This document shows, one piece after another, positions 22,545-30,585 of a DNA stretch of 64,000 nucleotides. The stretch's first letter is position 1. Every line of letters starts with the position of its first letter. The notes under the pieces were generated by a model. The model was not told the DNA's origin. It ran no database searches and was given only the letters and a program-made list of their open reading frames with translations. The translations under genes and the position numbers were made by a program. The DNA is from a virus, in the IMG/VR virus record IMGVR_UViG_3300045995_000065, positions 1-64,000 of that record; one strand, given 5' to 3'.

Positions 22545-23734
22545 CAATGTGCATCGCGTACAGTTTGTTCCGTGATCTCTAAGGCAGCGATTCCTTGCGC
22601 TTTCATCTCAGTTAAAGCGTACATATAGGGCATTAACGTGCGTTCCAGGATGCTTTTCAGCCCTCTTGCGCCCGTGCCCTGCTCGTGTGCTAACTCTGCA
22701 CAAGCTTGTATTGCACCGTCTGTGAATTTTAATTCTACGTCGTCAGACTCAAAGTAGAACTTCATCTGTGCGAGTAAGTTGTTGCTTGGTTCCTTAAGAA
22801 CACGAACAAAGTCTTCTACTGTTAGCGCATCAATTGGTACTGCAATAGGGAAACGACCAGTGAACTCTGGGATCATACCAAACTTGATAAAGTCATCAGG
22901 AATGAATGCAGCCGTGTTTACTTTGGTCGCAGTGTTACCAAATCCAATAGCAGAACCTTTTTGTCTACGTTCCACGATCTTGTCAAGGTCAGAAAATGCG
23001 CCGCCCGCAATGAATAAGATCTTGCTTGTGTCAATCTCAACCTGATCCATGGCAGGATGCTTCTTACTGCCGCCCACGCTTACTTTGCATATAGTGCCTT
23101 CTACCAATTTTAGTAATGCTTGCTGGACACCTTCGCCAGACACATCACGGGAGATACTTGCGCTCTCAGACTTCCTGCCAATCTTATCAACTTCGTCTAA
23201 GAAGACGATTCCGTGTTGGCATCGTTCTACATCATTATCTGCTGCACTTAGTAGGCTGCTAACGACACTTTCAACATCGTCGCCCACATACCCTGCTTCA
23301 GTTAGTGTAGTCGCATCTGCTACGACGAAAGGAACATTGAGGTAACGTGCGATTGTCTTAGCAAGCAATGTTTTGCCTGAACCTGTTGGCCCAAAGATAA
23401 GGATGTTAGACTTCTCTAACTCAACAGGGGACTCGAAGTAAATGCGCTTATAGTGATTCACCACGCCCACAGCGATAGCAATCTTTGCTGCATCCTGTCC
23501 GATAACGTACTGGTCAAGATAGGCTTTGATCTTCATCGGATCTAAAGCCTTCGTGATCTTTTTATCTTTGCGTAGAGCATCGTTGTGCTCTTTGTTTAGT
23601 ATGCTTGCACATAGTTCAATGCACTCGTTACAAATTCCCGCATCATTTGCGACAATAAGTTTGTCAACGTCTGAGCGGGACTTCCCGCAGAAGTTACAGT
23701 GAACTAATGGTGTCAGTGACAGATTTGAGTTCAT
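22544..23734 (-). CDS. clpX: ATP-dependent unfoldase ClpX
   Basis: 396 aa. N-terminal zinc domain Cys13, Cys16, Cys35, Cys38; Walker A GPTGSGKT (115-122); pore loop GYVGDD (148-153); Walker B IVFLDEVDK (176-184); sensor GARGLKSILE. The ClpP-docking IGF loop is present at 263-265 (KGSAIGFGNTA). The usual RKH pore loop reads KKH (GGSKKHPAMD). It should therefore be able to feed ClpP, phage or host. Overlaps the upstream gene by 41 nt; ribosome site weak. Confidence 0.95.
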   Translation of the reverse strand: MNSNLSLTPLVHCNFCGKSRSDVDKLIVANDAGICNECIELCASILNKEHNDALRKDKKITKALDPMKIKAYLDQYVIGQDAAKIAIAVGVVNHYKRIYFESPVELEKSNILIFGPTGSGKTLLAKTIARYLNVPFVVADATTLTEAGYVGDDVESVVSSLLSAADNDVERCQHGIVFLDEVDKIGRKSESASISRDVSGEGVQQALLKLVEGTICKVSVGGSKKHPAMDQVEIDTSKILFIAGGAFSDLDKIVERRQKGSAIGFGNTATKVNTAAFIPDDFIKFGMIPEFTGRFPIAVPIDALTVEDFVRVLKEPSNNLLAQMKFYFESDDVELKFTDGAIQACAELAHEQGTGARGLKSILERTLMPYMYALTEMKAQGIAALEITEQTVRDAH

Positions 23735-24086
23735 TTGCGCGATTTACGAAGTAGTCCAACACTGTTTGATGTTTGCGCTCGTTACCTAAATCTCTTGGGC
23801 CATAGTGGTATGCAATTTTACTTGTTGCATAAAATTCTTTAATACCACTAATGCCGTTAGTAACAGTGTTTATGATGATTGCATCTGCTTTGTCAACAGC
23901 TTCTTCAAGCCATGGCAAGTTATTAAGGTCTTCTTTGTATAAGTATACGTTAAAGGACTCGTTGTGGCTGCCGCACAAAAACGCCAGCGTTTCGACATCG
24001 ACTGGATCTACGTCAATTAGTAAAATTGTATGATTAGGTTCGTCAACGAAGTCCGGAGGTGTAATAAAGTTTGTAGTGTTACTCAT
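23694..24086 (-). CDS. Conserved phage protein of unknown function
   Basis: 130 aa. HTILLIDVDPVDVETLAF, ADAIIINTVTNG and KIAYHYGPRDLG suggest an alternating alpha/beta fold of receiver or toprim-like size, without clear catalytic residues. Overlaps clpX by 41 nt and the large membrane-protein gene by 8 nt. Function unknown. Confidence 0.55.
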   Translation of the reverse strand: MSNTTNFITPPDFVDEPNHTILLIDVDPVDVETLAFLCGSHNESFNVYLYKEDLNNLPWLEEAVDKADAIIINTVTNGISGIKEFYATSKIAYHYGPRDLGNERKHQTVLDYFVNRANELKSVTDTISSL

Positions 24087-25962
24087 TTTTGTTTAGGTAT
24101 TCTGCTATTTGATCTTGTTCAGGTTGGGTTAAATCATCCAACGAATATTCGCCGGATTCAATCTTCTCTATTAAGTATTTAACATATTCTTCATTGTACG
24201 TATAAGAATCCGATGCAGTTTTTTCTACGTGCATCCAAGTATTTCCGTTAAACTTAAACAGTCTTGTTGGTAAGTAATCAACTCGTAAATACATATCACC
24301 CTTGTTTGCAATGGCAGGGAATGTTGTCCCAAAATCTGCAGAAACTTGGGCATTACCTTCTAAGTTGTCTGCCTCAATAGGAGCAGGGACCCACTCTTGT
24401 CTAGACGTTTTAATACGTGTATTTGGGTCAACATGATCAACTGTGACTTGTACTAACTCAGGCGGTGCATCAATGTGCTCTACTGCAACTTGAACTATTT
24501 CTGGTAATGCTTCGTCAGTAATGTTCAATATGTCAGGAATTGGTGGAATAGGCTCTAAGCTGCCCATTGCAGTAATAATATCCTCTTCGGGGTCAACTTC
24601 TAATGTGGGAATCTCGTCCGGTAATTCAAAATGCTCGCTGTCAACAAAGTCTATTAACTCGTTGCGTTGTAACGCAGCAGGCATTGTATCCAAATTTGGC
24701 AGCGGCTCGTTGTACATATCTTCAGATACACGCTCTGCAATAATCTCGTCTGCCAATGCAATCATCTCTGGTGTAAACTCATCAGGGGTCGGTTCGTTGT
24801 TATAATTGCGAATACCCTCGTCAATTTTTGCAGATAACTCGTCAACCTTTTCCATTACCGCCAATTCAGCTTGTGTCAATTCTGGTACATCCAATAATGA
24901 TTCCTCAATCGCCGGAGGCGTATCACTAAATGCATGGCGGCTGTCATCCCACTCAGATGACATTTCAAATACTTCTTCTACTGCGTCATCTTCCTCTTCG
25001 CCAGGAATTGGGTCGGGATCTGTGTATGTCGTTGTAGTTGTCCAGTGAATTGGTCCTGGTGTTCCGTGAATATATGGATCGTAAGGCTCAAGGGGCCCGA
25101 CGCTTGGTATAAATGCAGGGACAGGAGGAACTCGTTCGTCTGGAACTTCAGGTAACCCATGCTCTGCAACAACCTCGGGCTCATCGTGCACATAGCCGCC
25201 CTTACCATGCCTTGCCCATTCAAACTGCAATGATGCAGCAAGGATTAAGCACAACGCAAGTGGATCAAACACCATAACGATAAGAACAATAACCCAGCGC
25301 ACCGCTCGCTCAAGCAAGTTGGAATCAGGATTATCCCCGTATATCAAGGCAGCAATGTACTTGATAGGTCCAACTTCAGCTTCAATCTTGCGGGACTGTG
25401 CTGCAAGCGGCGCCCTTTGCTCTTGCAGTTTAGCTATCTCAGTTTGAGCCTTGCCAATCTCGTCCTGTAACCCTGCTCGTTCCTTTTGCTGCCTTTTACG
25501 CAATTGAGACGCAATTTGCACACTTCCCACATCAGTGCTTCGAGTGATGGTTTGATCCACCGTTGCATCCATTTGCTTAAGAGCTAACCGTGCAGAGGCA
25601 ATGTTGTCTTTTTGTGTGGCGATCTTCTCGTCAAACAGTGATACCTGCGCAGTGGAGTCACCTGTTAGTGATGCTTGTTCTAAGTGGGCCTTGGACAAGT
25701 ATCCAAAAATACCCATAGAGGTCAGGAACATTAAGAAGATGATAGCGGGCACGAGATACGTTTTAAACGTCCAGGGTATACGCTTCCAATTATTATGCAA
25801 CCACACTGTGGCAACCACTTTGCCTAAACCAAGTGATGCGCCCATAACGATAACTGGCACCACAGCCGCAGCGAAAATGGCTGTCAATCCCATAATGGAA
25901 TAGTATTCAGCTGTTAAAGAAAGAATGAGGGCCGTAGCCAGAATGATGATTCCGTATAGCAT
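24079..25962 (-). CDS. Large membrane/coiled-coil protein of T4-like aquatic phages
   Basis: 627 aa. Three N-terminal hydrophobic segments (about 1-15, 25-53, 68-90) are followed by a coiled coil (100-215) and a further hydrophobic segment (about 240-262). A long acidic Pro-rich region follows. The C-terminal module DMYLRVDYLPTRLFKFNGNT resembles a conserved structural-type protein of T4-like marine phages, from memory. Virion or membrane-bound; role unknown. TAAATA box 6 nt before the ATG. Confidence 0.55.
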   Translation of the reverse strand: MLYGIIILATALILSLTAEYYSIMGLTAIFAAAVVPVIVMGASLGLGKVVATVWLHNNWKRIPWTFKTYLVPAIIFLMFLTSMGIFGYLSKAHLEQASLTGDSTAQVSLFDEKIATQKDNIASARLALKQMDATVDQTITRSTDVGSVQIASQLRKRQQKERAGLQDEIGKAQTEIAKLQEQRAPLAAQSRKIEAEVGPIKYIAALIYGDNPDSNLLERAVRWVIVLIVMVFDPLALCLILAASLQFEWARHGKGGYVHDEPEVVAEHGLPEVPDERVPPVPAFIPSVGPLEPYDPYIHGTPGPIHWTTTTTYTDPDPIPGEEEDDAVEEVFEMSSEWDDSRHAFSDTPPAIEESLLDVPELTQAELAVMEKVDELSAKIDEGIRNYNNEPTPDEFTPEMIALADEIIAERVSEDMYNEPLPNLDTMPAALQRNELIDFVDSEHFELPDEIPTLEVDPEEDIITAMGSLEPIPPIPDILNITDEALPEIVQVAVEHIDAPPELVQVTVDHVDPNTRIKTSRQEWVPAPIEADNLEGNAQVSADFGTTFPAIANKGDMYLRVDYLPTRLFKFNGNTWMHVEKTASDSYTYNEEYVKYLIEKIESGEYSLDDLTQPEQDQIAEYLNKNE

Positions 25963-25968
25963 AGTATG

Positions 25969-25974
25969 TATTTA
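25969..25974 (-). promoter_or_regulatory. Late TAAATA box 6 nt before an ATG
   Basis: GC-TAAATA-CATACT-ATG on the minus strand. Confidence 0.55.
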
Positions 25975-26029
25975 GCGATGTTTGTACCGCTACTTTACAC
26001 TAATGTATTAGGAAATGCAAGCTTAACGG

Positions 26030-26215
26030 TTATTTCCAGGGACGACCTGGGTTTAATGGAGTAGGACGGGGAGGATCTACCTGCGGATTGTCAATAGTGT
26101 GCAGTGCACGATAACCCACGGTTCCGGTTGCTGCTCGTTTTGCTTGAGCAGCGGCAAGTTTAGCGGCTACACGAGCCGCTTTTGTTGGTAATGTAGAGAT
26201 GCCGTTTTGCGCCAT
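26030..26215 (-). CDS. Small conserved phage protein (MAQNGIST type)
   Basis: 61 aa from ATG 26215 (MAQNGISTLPTKAARVAAKL). The opening and the RPTPLNPGRPW tail resemble small proteins of T4-like aquatic phages, from memory. Leaderless-type late box 4 nt upstream. Function unknown. Confidence 0.6.
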   Translation of the reverse strand: MAQNGISTLPTKAARVAAKLAAAQAKRAATGTVGYRALHTIDNPQVDPPRPTPLNPGRPWK

Positions 26216-26219
26216 CAAG

Positions 26220-26225
26220 TATTTA
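26220..26225 (-). promoter_or_regulatory. Late TAAATA box 4 nt before an ATG
   Basis: AAGC-TAAATA-CTTG-ATG on the minus strand. Confidence 0.65.
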
Positions 26226-26227
26226 GC

Positions 26228-26473
26228 TTAATGGATCAAATCGTCGTCACTAATGTCATTCAGTTCAAGGTTTGCTTCTTCAACCAAACGCAAAATTGCT
26301 TTTCCTAAATCGGCAAACTTGTCTCCGCTTGAAGCCCAATGTTCGGCCAAAATTTGATAGTCACGCAGCACTTGTTCCTGATCTTCGTCGGACAAGTCCT
26401 CTACATTCACTAACCCTGCGTGGATCTGCTGGATTAGTGGAATGTCTTTTTGCTTGTGTTTCTTCTTACCCAT
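26228..26473 (-). CDS. Small acidic hypothetical protein
   Basis: 81 aa. Basic start (MGKKKHKQKD), acidic rest ending ISDDDLIH. ATG overlaps the preceding stop as TAATG. Last gene of the early cluster that runs from 28.3 kb. No motif recognised. Confidence 0.55.
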   Translation of the reverse strand: MGKKKHKQKDIPLIQQIHAGLVNVEDLSDEDQEQVLRDYQILAEHWASSGDKFADLGKAILRLVEEANLELNDISDDDLIH

Positions 26474-26679
26474 TACAGTGCCATAATACGCTTTAGGACC
26501 TTACGTGCATCCTTGAGCCCGGTGCCCATCAACATCTCGTCAGCAGCTTCCGCTTGGAAGTCATTGAAGTCCTTCATGAATGCATCCAACGCACCACCCA
26601 CAAATTCGACCTTGTATGTGGCATTTTGCGCTTGGCAAAAACGTGCAAGTTCTTCTGGGGTCATTTTATCGTGGCTCAT
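26473..26679 (-). CDS. Small hypothetical protein
   Basis: 68 aa (MSHDKMTPEELARFCQAQNA). Mostly helical. ATGA overlap upstream and TAATG downstream show translational coupling. Function unknown. Confidence 0.55.
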   Translation of the reverse strand: MSHDKMTPEELARFCQAQNATYKVEFVGGALDAFMKDFNDFQAEAADEMLMGTGLKDARKVLKRIMAL

Positions 26680-27074
26680 ATAATTCTCACTTTCTGTGGA
26701 TTAGCTCTATCGCTAAAATATTTAGTGCCTTTTTCACGGATTAAATCTACCATGTATTGTGCAGCACCTTCGTCGAACATCTCCCTGATTTCCTCTTCAG
26801 TAATGCCGGCCGGCATACCAATGGAGTATACTTCGTAATGCCGCTGTGGGTTAGCTCGCGCACGAAGCAAAATGCTGTGCATCAAACTGTTCAACTCATC
26901 ACCAGCAGTTACCCCTTTCTTCACATTCTCTGGATCAGGAGCAGAAAGTGTATCCCACATTGCCTGCTTATCTTGATCCAGTTGACGAGATTGGTACTCG
27001 TCAATGTTGATTACAGCCTCGATGCCATCAGAGCACCAAGACAGTAGCCAAGTGGAATGCTTACTCTTGCGCAT
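26676..27074 (-). CDS. Hypothetical early protein
   Basis: 132 aa. WLLSWCSDGIEAVINIDEY at the N-terminus and YSIGMPAGITEEEIREMFDE in the middle. No family recognised. Overlaps the upstream gene by 14 nt. Confidence 0.55.
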   Translation of the reverse strand: MRKSKHSTWLLSWCSDGIEAVINIDEYQSRQLDQDKQAMWDTLSAPDPENVKKGVTAGDELNSLMHSILLRARANPQRHYEVYSIGMPAGITEEEIREMFDEGAAQYMVDLIREKGTKYFSDRANPQKVRII

Positions 27075-27255
27075 GTTGCAGCACAGCCTTGTACTCGTGT
27101 TTCACTGGAGCATTGTCGGAGTGCAGCAAAAACTTCGAGCCCATTGCAGCTTTAACTTCTGCAAGGCGTGCCTCATTACGTGCACGGAGGTCAGCGTTCT
27201 TAGCGTCGACTTCGCGCAGTGCAAATATTTCGTCTGATGTTAGTTCAGGGCGCAT
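27061..27255 (-). CDS. Small hypothetical protein
   Basis: 64 aa, charged helical (ALREVDAKNADLRARNEARL), probably a short coiled coil. Starts just after the entericidin-like gene ends. Confidence 0.55.
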   Translation of the reverse strand: MRPELTSDEIFALREVDAKNADLRARNEARLAEVKAAMGSKFLLHSDNAPVKHEYKAVLQHAQE

Positions 27256-27256
27256 T

Positions 27257-27388
27257 TTATTGTCCAGTCTTAGATTGAATCCATGTACCAGCAGCGGTCA
27301 GGTCCTTGCCTGCACCAGCTACGGCGCCACCAACTGTGCCACATGCTGCGAGCATGGACACAAGAATGAGTGTTACGATTGTTTTCAT
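27257..27388 (-). CDS. Entericidin-like small lipoprotein
   Basis: 43 aa. MKTIVTLILVSMLAACGTVG is a signal with lipobox LAAC (Cys16). It is followed by a Gly/Ala-rich stretch and KDLTAAGTWIQSK, the layout of entericidin A/B lipoproteins (short Cys-anchored amphipathic peptides). AAGGAG lies 7 nt upstream. Entericidins are linked to bacterial lysis and envelope stress; a lysis or exclusion role here is inference. Confidence 0.65.
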   Translation of the reverse strand: MKTIVTLILVSMLAACGTVGGAVAGAGKDLTAAGTWIQSKTGQ

Positions 27389-27391
27389 GAT

Positions 27392-27583
27392 TTACTCCTT
27401 AACGTAAATAGAAATTGGGCGAATCCAGAATTGATACCACTTGGGCTCAGAGTAGCCAAGTTCATTGGCACGTTGCATCAATTCAGTGTGGGTAATGTCG
27501 TAATATGTCATTGCTGTTGCAACTTTACCACTTACGAACCGAGCATGAACGGCATCGTAAAAATCTTGTTGTACCCGTTTCAT
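27392..27583 (-). CDS. Small hypothetical protein
   Basis: 63 aa (MKRVQQDFYDAVHARFVSGK). VATAMTYYDITHTELMQRANELG resembles a short helix-turn-helix-like segment; ends in an aromatic tail KWYQFWIRPISIYV. ATGA overlap with the membrane peptide gene before it. Confidence 0.55.
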   Translation of the reverse strand: MKRVQQDFYDAVHARFVSGKVATAMTYYDITHTELMQRANELGYSEPKWYQFWIRPISIYVKE

Positions 27584-27741
27584 GATTTCTTCTTTCCTGT
27601 GAGTTTAATAAACATCCTGATAGGGAACATCAAAAACGCATTGGGAGATGTTGGCCCAAATGCATAAGTTAAAACGTAGACCACACTGACAAAGCAGTAC
27701 ATGACCAGCGCAATCATAAGCAGTATAAAGTAAAATAACAT
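27580..27741 (-). CDS. Small single-pass membrane protein
   Basis: 53 aa. MLFYFILLMIALVMYCFVSV is a membrane helix; the tail is LTGKKKS. TAATG overlap with the gene before and ATGA with the next leave no intergenic DNA, which supports it as a real gene. Function unknown. Confidence 0.6.
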   Translation of the reverse strand: MLFYFILLMIALVMYCFVSVVYVLTYAFGPTSPNAFLMFPIRMFIKLTGKKKS

Positions 27742-28307
27742 TATGCCATCTCAGCGTAAGCACGGGCGACTTCCTTGCGGAGGTCTTCAATGCGGGTGGT
27801 TAAGTGTACAATGCGCTCTGCAATGCCGCGAGTCATTTTCTCGTCGTCAGCGTCCAGTGTGTCATTGAACTCGTATTGGGCAATGGAGAGTTGCTCTTCC
27901 AGCACCATCAATTCTTCTTGCATGTTGCCAACGTCGCCAACAGGACCAGCGCACTTGTCAGCAATCGCAGCAACCTTAGGAGCAAGGACTGCCTTTGTAG
28001 CGGCCTTGGCCTGCGCAACAATCAGCAGTTGACCTGCATAGATCTCAATGCGCATCTTGCCAGTGCGATCCAGCTTGCGCCAGTAGGCGACTTGCTTGGG
28101 GGAGAGGTAGCCAAAGCGGGAGAAGAAGTTGGCCATGGACGTTCCCATCCGTGCATGGCAAGGACGGAAGCCTTCACCATTGCGGGAGATAACAGTCTCT
28201 TGCACTTGCTCAGAAGCAGTTTGGCGCTCGTTAAGGGCAACCAACGCACGGGCAATAGCCTTGTCGTTTGTCTTGAGCAACGTAACAATTTCTGCTTTGG
28301 TGACCAT
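27741..28307 (-). CDS. Conserved phage protein of unknown function
   Basis: 188 aa. GEGFRPCHARMGTSMANFF (residues 45-63) resembles a motif (G.GF...~AR.GTSMA) that I recall in several phage proteins. A long helical, coiled-coil-like C-terminus follows (125-188). CGGAG precedes the start. First gene after the promoter at 28340. Confidence 0.6.
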   Translation of the reverse strand: MVTKAEIVTLLKTNDKAIARALVALNERQTASEQVQETVISRNGEGFRPCHARMGTSMANFFSRFGYLSPKQVAYWRKLDRTGKMRIEIYAGQLLIVAQAKAATKAVLAPKVAAIADKCAGPVGDVGNMQEELMVLEEQLSIAQYEFNDTLDADDEKMTRGIAERIVHLTTRIEDLRKEVARAYAEMA

Positions 28308-28339
28308 TTTGAACTCCGTTAATTACTTACTAAGCCACT

Positions 28340-28368
28340 ATTGTACAATAAATGGCTTTTTTAGTCAA
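28340..28368 (-). promoter_or_regulatory. Sigma70-type early promoter, family copy 6
   Basis: TTGACT (28363-28368), 17-nt spacer, TACAAT (28340-28345), then GTGGCTTAGTAAGTAATT and CGGAG. Confidence 0.85.
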
Positions 28369-28369
28369 A

Positions 28370-28657
28370 TTAGGCAGTTACGCAGGTACCGCGGATGTAA
28401 GGGCCGTGTTGGTAGCAGCCGCTATTTTGGGGGCCGTCTTGAGTAACGCGGGTATTGGCAGTGAGGCCTTGAGCTTGCAGGAGACGCTCTACTGCGGCAA
28501 CGACAGTTGCGGAAGCGGAGGGCATAGCAAAACCTACAGTGCGGCGATCTCCGCTATTGCGGTTGCTGTTAGTGTAGCTGTCGTAAATGCTGAAACCGTT
28601 GGCACGGGCAATGTAACGAACTGCGGCGCGGAACTGAAGGGTGGTAGCTACTTGCAT
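28370..28657 (-). CDS. Hypothetical early protein
   Basis: 95 aa (MQVATTLQFRAAVRYIARAN), with GGAG before the start. Basic and Ser/Thr-rich; GDRRTVGFAMPSA. No family recognised. Single-gene unit between early promoters copies 6 and 7. Confidence 0.55.
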   Translation of the reverse strand: MQVATTLQFRAAVRYIARANGFSIYDSYTNSNRNSGDRRTVGFAMPSASATVVAAVERLLQAQGLTANTRVTQDGPQNSGCYQHGPYIRGTCVTA

Positions 28658-28690
28658 TTGGAAACTCCGTTAATTACTTACTAAGCCACT

Positions 28691-28719
28691 ATTGTACAAT
28701 AAAACCATTTAATGGTCAA
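28691..28719 (-). promoter_or_regulatory. Sigma70-type early promoter, family copy 7
   Basis: TTGACC (28714-28719), 17-nt spacer, TACAAT (28691-28696), shared leader GTGGCTTAGTAAGTAATTAACGGAG. Confidence 0.85.
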
Positions 28720-28720
28720 A

Positions 28721-28960
28721 TCATGCAAAGTTGTCAAAAGCGTCGTGGCCTACGTCAAAACCGTGTTTCTTGCAGAATACGCTCCAAGCGGGCAGCGACT
28801 TCATGTCATTGTAAGTGTCAACCCAATTGTACATGCGGGTGGACATGGAATAGCCTTTTGCGGCGGTGTTATAATACGCATTTTGGTTCTTGACCAAAAG
28901 CAGTTGGAGACGCTCAAGTTCTGCTACTTGCTTTTCCATGTCCGTTTTACGCTTTGCCAT
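28721..28960 (-). CDS. Hypothetical early protein
   Basis: 79 aa from ATG 28960 (MAKRKTDMEKQVAELERLQL). Helical N-terminus, then an aromatic middle (YYNTAAKGYSMSTRMYNW). Function unknown. Confidence 0.55.
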   Translation of the reverse strand: MAKRKTDMEKQVAELERLQLLLVKNQNAYYNTAAKGYSMSTRMYNWVDTYNDMKSLPAWSVFCKKHGFDVGHDAFDNFA

Positions 28961-28992
28961 TTTCAACTCCATTAACTACTTACTAAGCCATA

Positions 28993-29021
28993 ATTGTACA
29001 TTAAATGGATTATTCAGTCAA
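28993..29021 (-). promoter_or_regulatory. Sigma70-type early promoter, family copy 8
   Basis: TTGACT (29016-29021), 17-nt spacer, TACAAT (28993-28998). Confidence 0.85.
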
Positions 29022-29274
29022 CCCAAGGTCCACGCCGTTTTAGCCCTTTGATCTCAGAATGCTTGCATCGCAGTATGTTGATTTTCTCTTTGCCCACTTT
29101 CATGGGTAGGTCAAGGTGGATAATGTACACTGGCCCTTCTTCTGTGGAGATGAGTGTGTCGTTTCCCACGCTTCCAACGAAGGGAATGTTCTTGTACTTG
29201 CCCTCAACGCGGGCCATGAACTCGTACTTTGCTTTGTATCCGTTCTTCTCAAACCATTCAGTCTGTGTCGCCAT
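29014..29274 (-). CDS. Hypothetical early protein
   Basis: 86 aa from ATG 29274 (MATQTEWFEKNGYKAKYEFM), where AAGGGA gives a proper ribosome site. Small beta-rich protein; ends at the -35 box of copy 8. Overlaps the upstream gene by 17 nt. Confidence 0.55.
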   Translation of the reverse strand: MATQTEWFEKNGYKAKYEFMARVEGKYKNIPFVGSVGNDTLISTEEGPVYIIHLDLPMKVGKEKINILRCKHSEIKGLKRRGPWVD

Positions 29275-29419
29275 TTTGGTCATCCCTTCGCAATTGAATG
29301 GCTTCCTCAATGCCTTCCCAGTTGTCTACACCAGCATCTTCGAGACATTGAAGCCAAAACTGGTCTTTACAAAGTTGGTCGTACTCTGCTTTAGTGATAG
29401 TAATCATTTCTTGTTCCAT
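29258..29419 (-). CDS. Short hypothetical protein
   Basis: 53 aa (MEQEMITITKAEYDQLCKDQF...). Acidic; pattern of a small early regulator-like helix protein. TAATG overlap with the gene upstream. Confidence 0.6.
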   Translation of the reverse strand: MEQEMITITKAEYDQLCKDQFWLQCLEDAGVDNWEGIEEAIQLRRDDQNGDTD

Positions 29420-29580
29420 TATCTTTCCCTATTTAAGTATTCAGTTGCATCTTTTGGGTTACCCACACCTTCAATGTCCCAGCGCAGTGCTTGCAGAATA
29501 TCAAAAAGGAGCTCTCCGGCAGCTTGGTCTGACGAAGTGTGGGTTGCGACGATTTCTTCAATTTCAGCGAGTTGGCTCAT
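29419..29580 (-). CDS. Short hypothetical protein
   Basis: 53 aa (MSQLAEIEEIVATHTSSDQA...). Acidic helical peptide. Coupled by TAATG at both ends (29417-29421 and 29578-29582), which makes it very likely to be translated. Confidence 0.6.
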   Translation of the reverse strand: MSQLAEIEEIVATHTSSDQAAGELLFDILQALRWDIEGVGNPKDATEYLNRER

Positions 29581-29801
29581 TATTTGATTCCTATTAGGTT
29601 GCGAAGTTCTTCCATTGCGCTTCCGCGGCCGTGTTCATACGCTGCATTAAGTAGAGCAGCGATCTTCCATGCGTCTACTTTTACAAGTTCGTCCGCTTCT
29701 AAGACACGGGTGCAAACACCAGGGTCATTGTAGTGCATAAGCAGGACGCGATCGTTACCATCTTCGTCCTCTTTAACTATCCATTGTAGTAGTCGTGCCA
29801 T
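29580..29801 (-). CDS. Small hypothetical protein
   Basis: 73 aa from ATG 29801 (MARLLQWIVKEDEDGNDRVL), 2 nt after the preceding stop. RVLEADELVKVDAWKIAALL has no known motif. Confidence 0.55.
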   Translation of the reverse strand: MARLLQWIVKEDEDGNDRVLLMHYNDPGVCTRVLEADELVKVDAWKIAALLNAAYEHGRGSAMEELRNLIGIK

Positions 29802-29803
29802 AA

Positions 29804-30139
29804 TTAAAACGCGATGTCGTCGTCCATGTCTGCAAAGTAGACGGGTTCCCATACCGGCCCAACATACTTAGGATTGTCGAAGCTGTTAAACACTGTCTGA
29901 TAATCCCAGACACTGTCTCCGCGCAGTCTATCTTGTTCTTCAGTGAGAATTTTTATTCCTGCCCCGACTGGCGTGTCGTCATCGTCGTTCCCGCGTATTA
30001 CGCGGATGTCGCCGTTTGTATATGTGCCGTCCCATCCGCCGTTGATTACACGGAAACTAAAGTTCGCAGGATCAAAGTCGTCCTTGACTGTGACCAGCAG
30101 ACTGGGCCTGCCGTCGCTATCACCAAGCATTAGTCTCAT
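29804..30139 (-). CDS. Hypothetical early protein
   Basis: 111 aa from ATG 30139 (MRLMLGDSDGRPSLLVTVKD), a TAATG overlap with the yqeY-like stop. Acidic, strand-rich, ends DMDDDIAF. No family recognised. Confidence 0.55.
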   Translation of the reverse strand: MRLMLGDSDGRPSLLVTVKDDFDPANFSFRVINGGWDGTYTNGDIRVIRGNDDDDTPVGAGIKILTEEQDRLRGDSVWDYQTVFNSFDNPKYVGPVWEPVYFADMDDDIAF

Positions 30140-30579
30140 TACAGGCAAGCCTTTACAACCTTGGATGCCATGCCGCCGTCATACTTGCCAGCGTGTTTTG
30201 CCTTGAGCGCAGCCATAACTTGGCCCATGTTAGCACCAACACCAAGCTCGTTAAGGATTGCACGTACTGCAATAGTAAGCACGTATTCGTCCATTTGTTG
30301 TGGCATGTAAGGTGCTAGGATAGCGGCTTCGCCACGCAGCATTACAAGTGCTTCGACGTTCTTTGCAGCTTCCATGTACTTGATGGATTCGTTGATACCG
30401 TCAAGGAACTTCTTGACGAGCTTAACCACGTCAGCGTCAGTGACCTCACGGTTGCCATCGTTTTTGCCAATGGCGGTTAGCTCACCAATTAGTGTGGTAA
30501 GCAGAGTTGCAGAGAGACCCATCTTTGCCTTGCGGGCAGTAAGTTGGTCAGCTTTGATTTGTGCAAATAGTGTCATCAT
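30139..30579 (-). CDS. GatB/YqeY-domain protein
   Basis: 146 aa, full length for YqeY. LFAQIKADQLTARKAKMGLSA, VVKLVKKFLDGINESIKYME, ILAPYMPQQMDEYVLTI and MGQVMAALKAKHAGKYDGGM match the family in order. The YqeY domain resembles the tail of the tRNA amidotransferase GatB and may bind tRNA or tRNA-like partners. Its role in phage is unknown. Confidence 0.75.
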   Translation of the reverse strand: MMTLFAQIKADQLTARKAKMGLSATLLTTLIGELTAIGKNDGNREVTDADVVKLVKKFLDGINESIKYMEAAKNVEALVMLRGEAAILAPYMPQQMDEYVLTIAVRAILNELGVGANMGQVMAALKAKHAGKYDGGMASKVVKACL

Positions 30580-30585
30580 CTTTCC

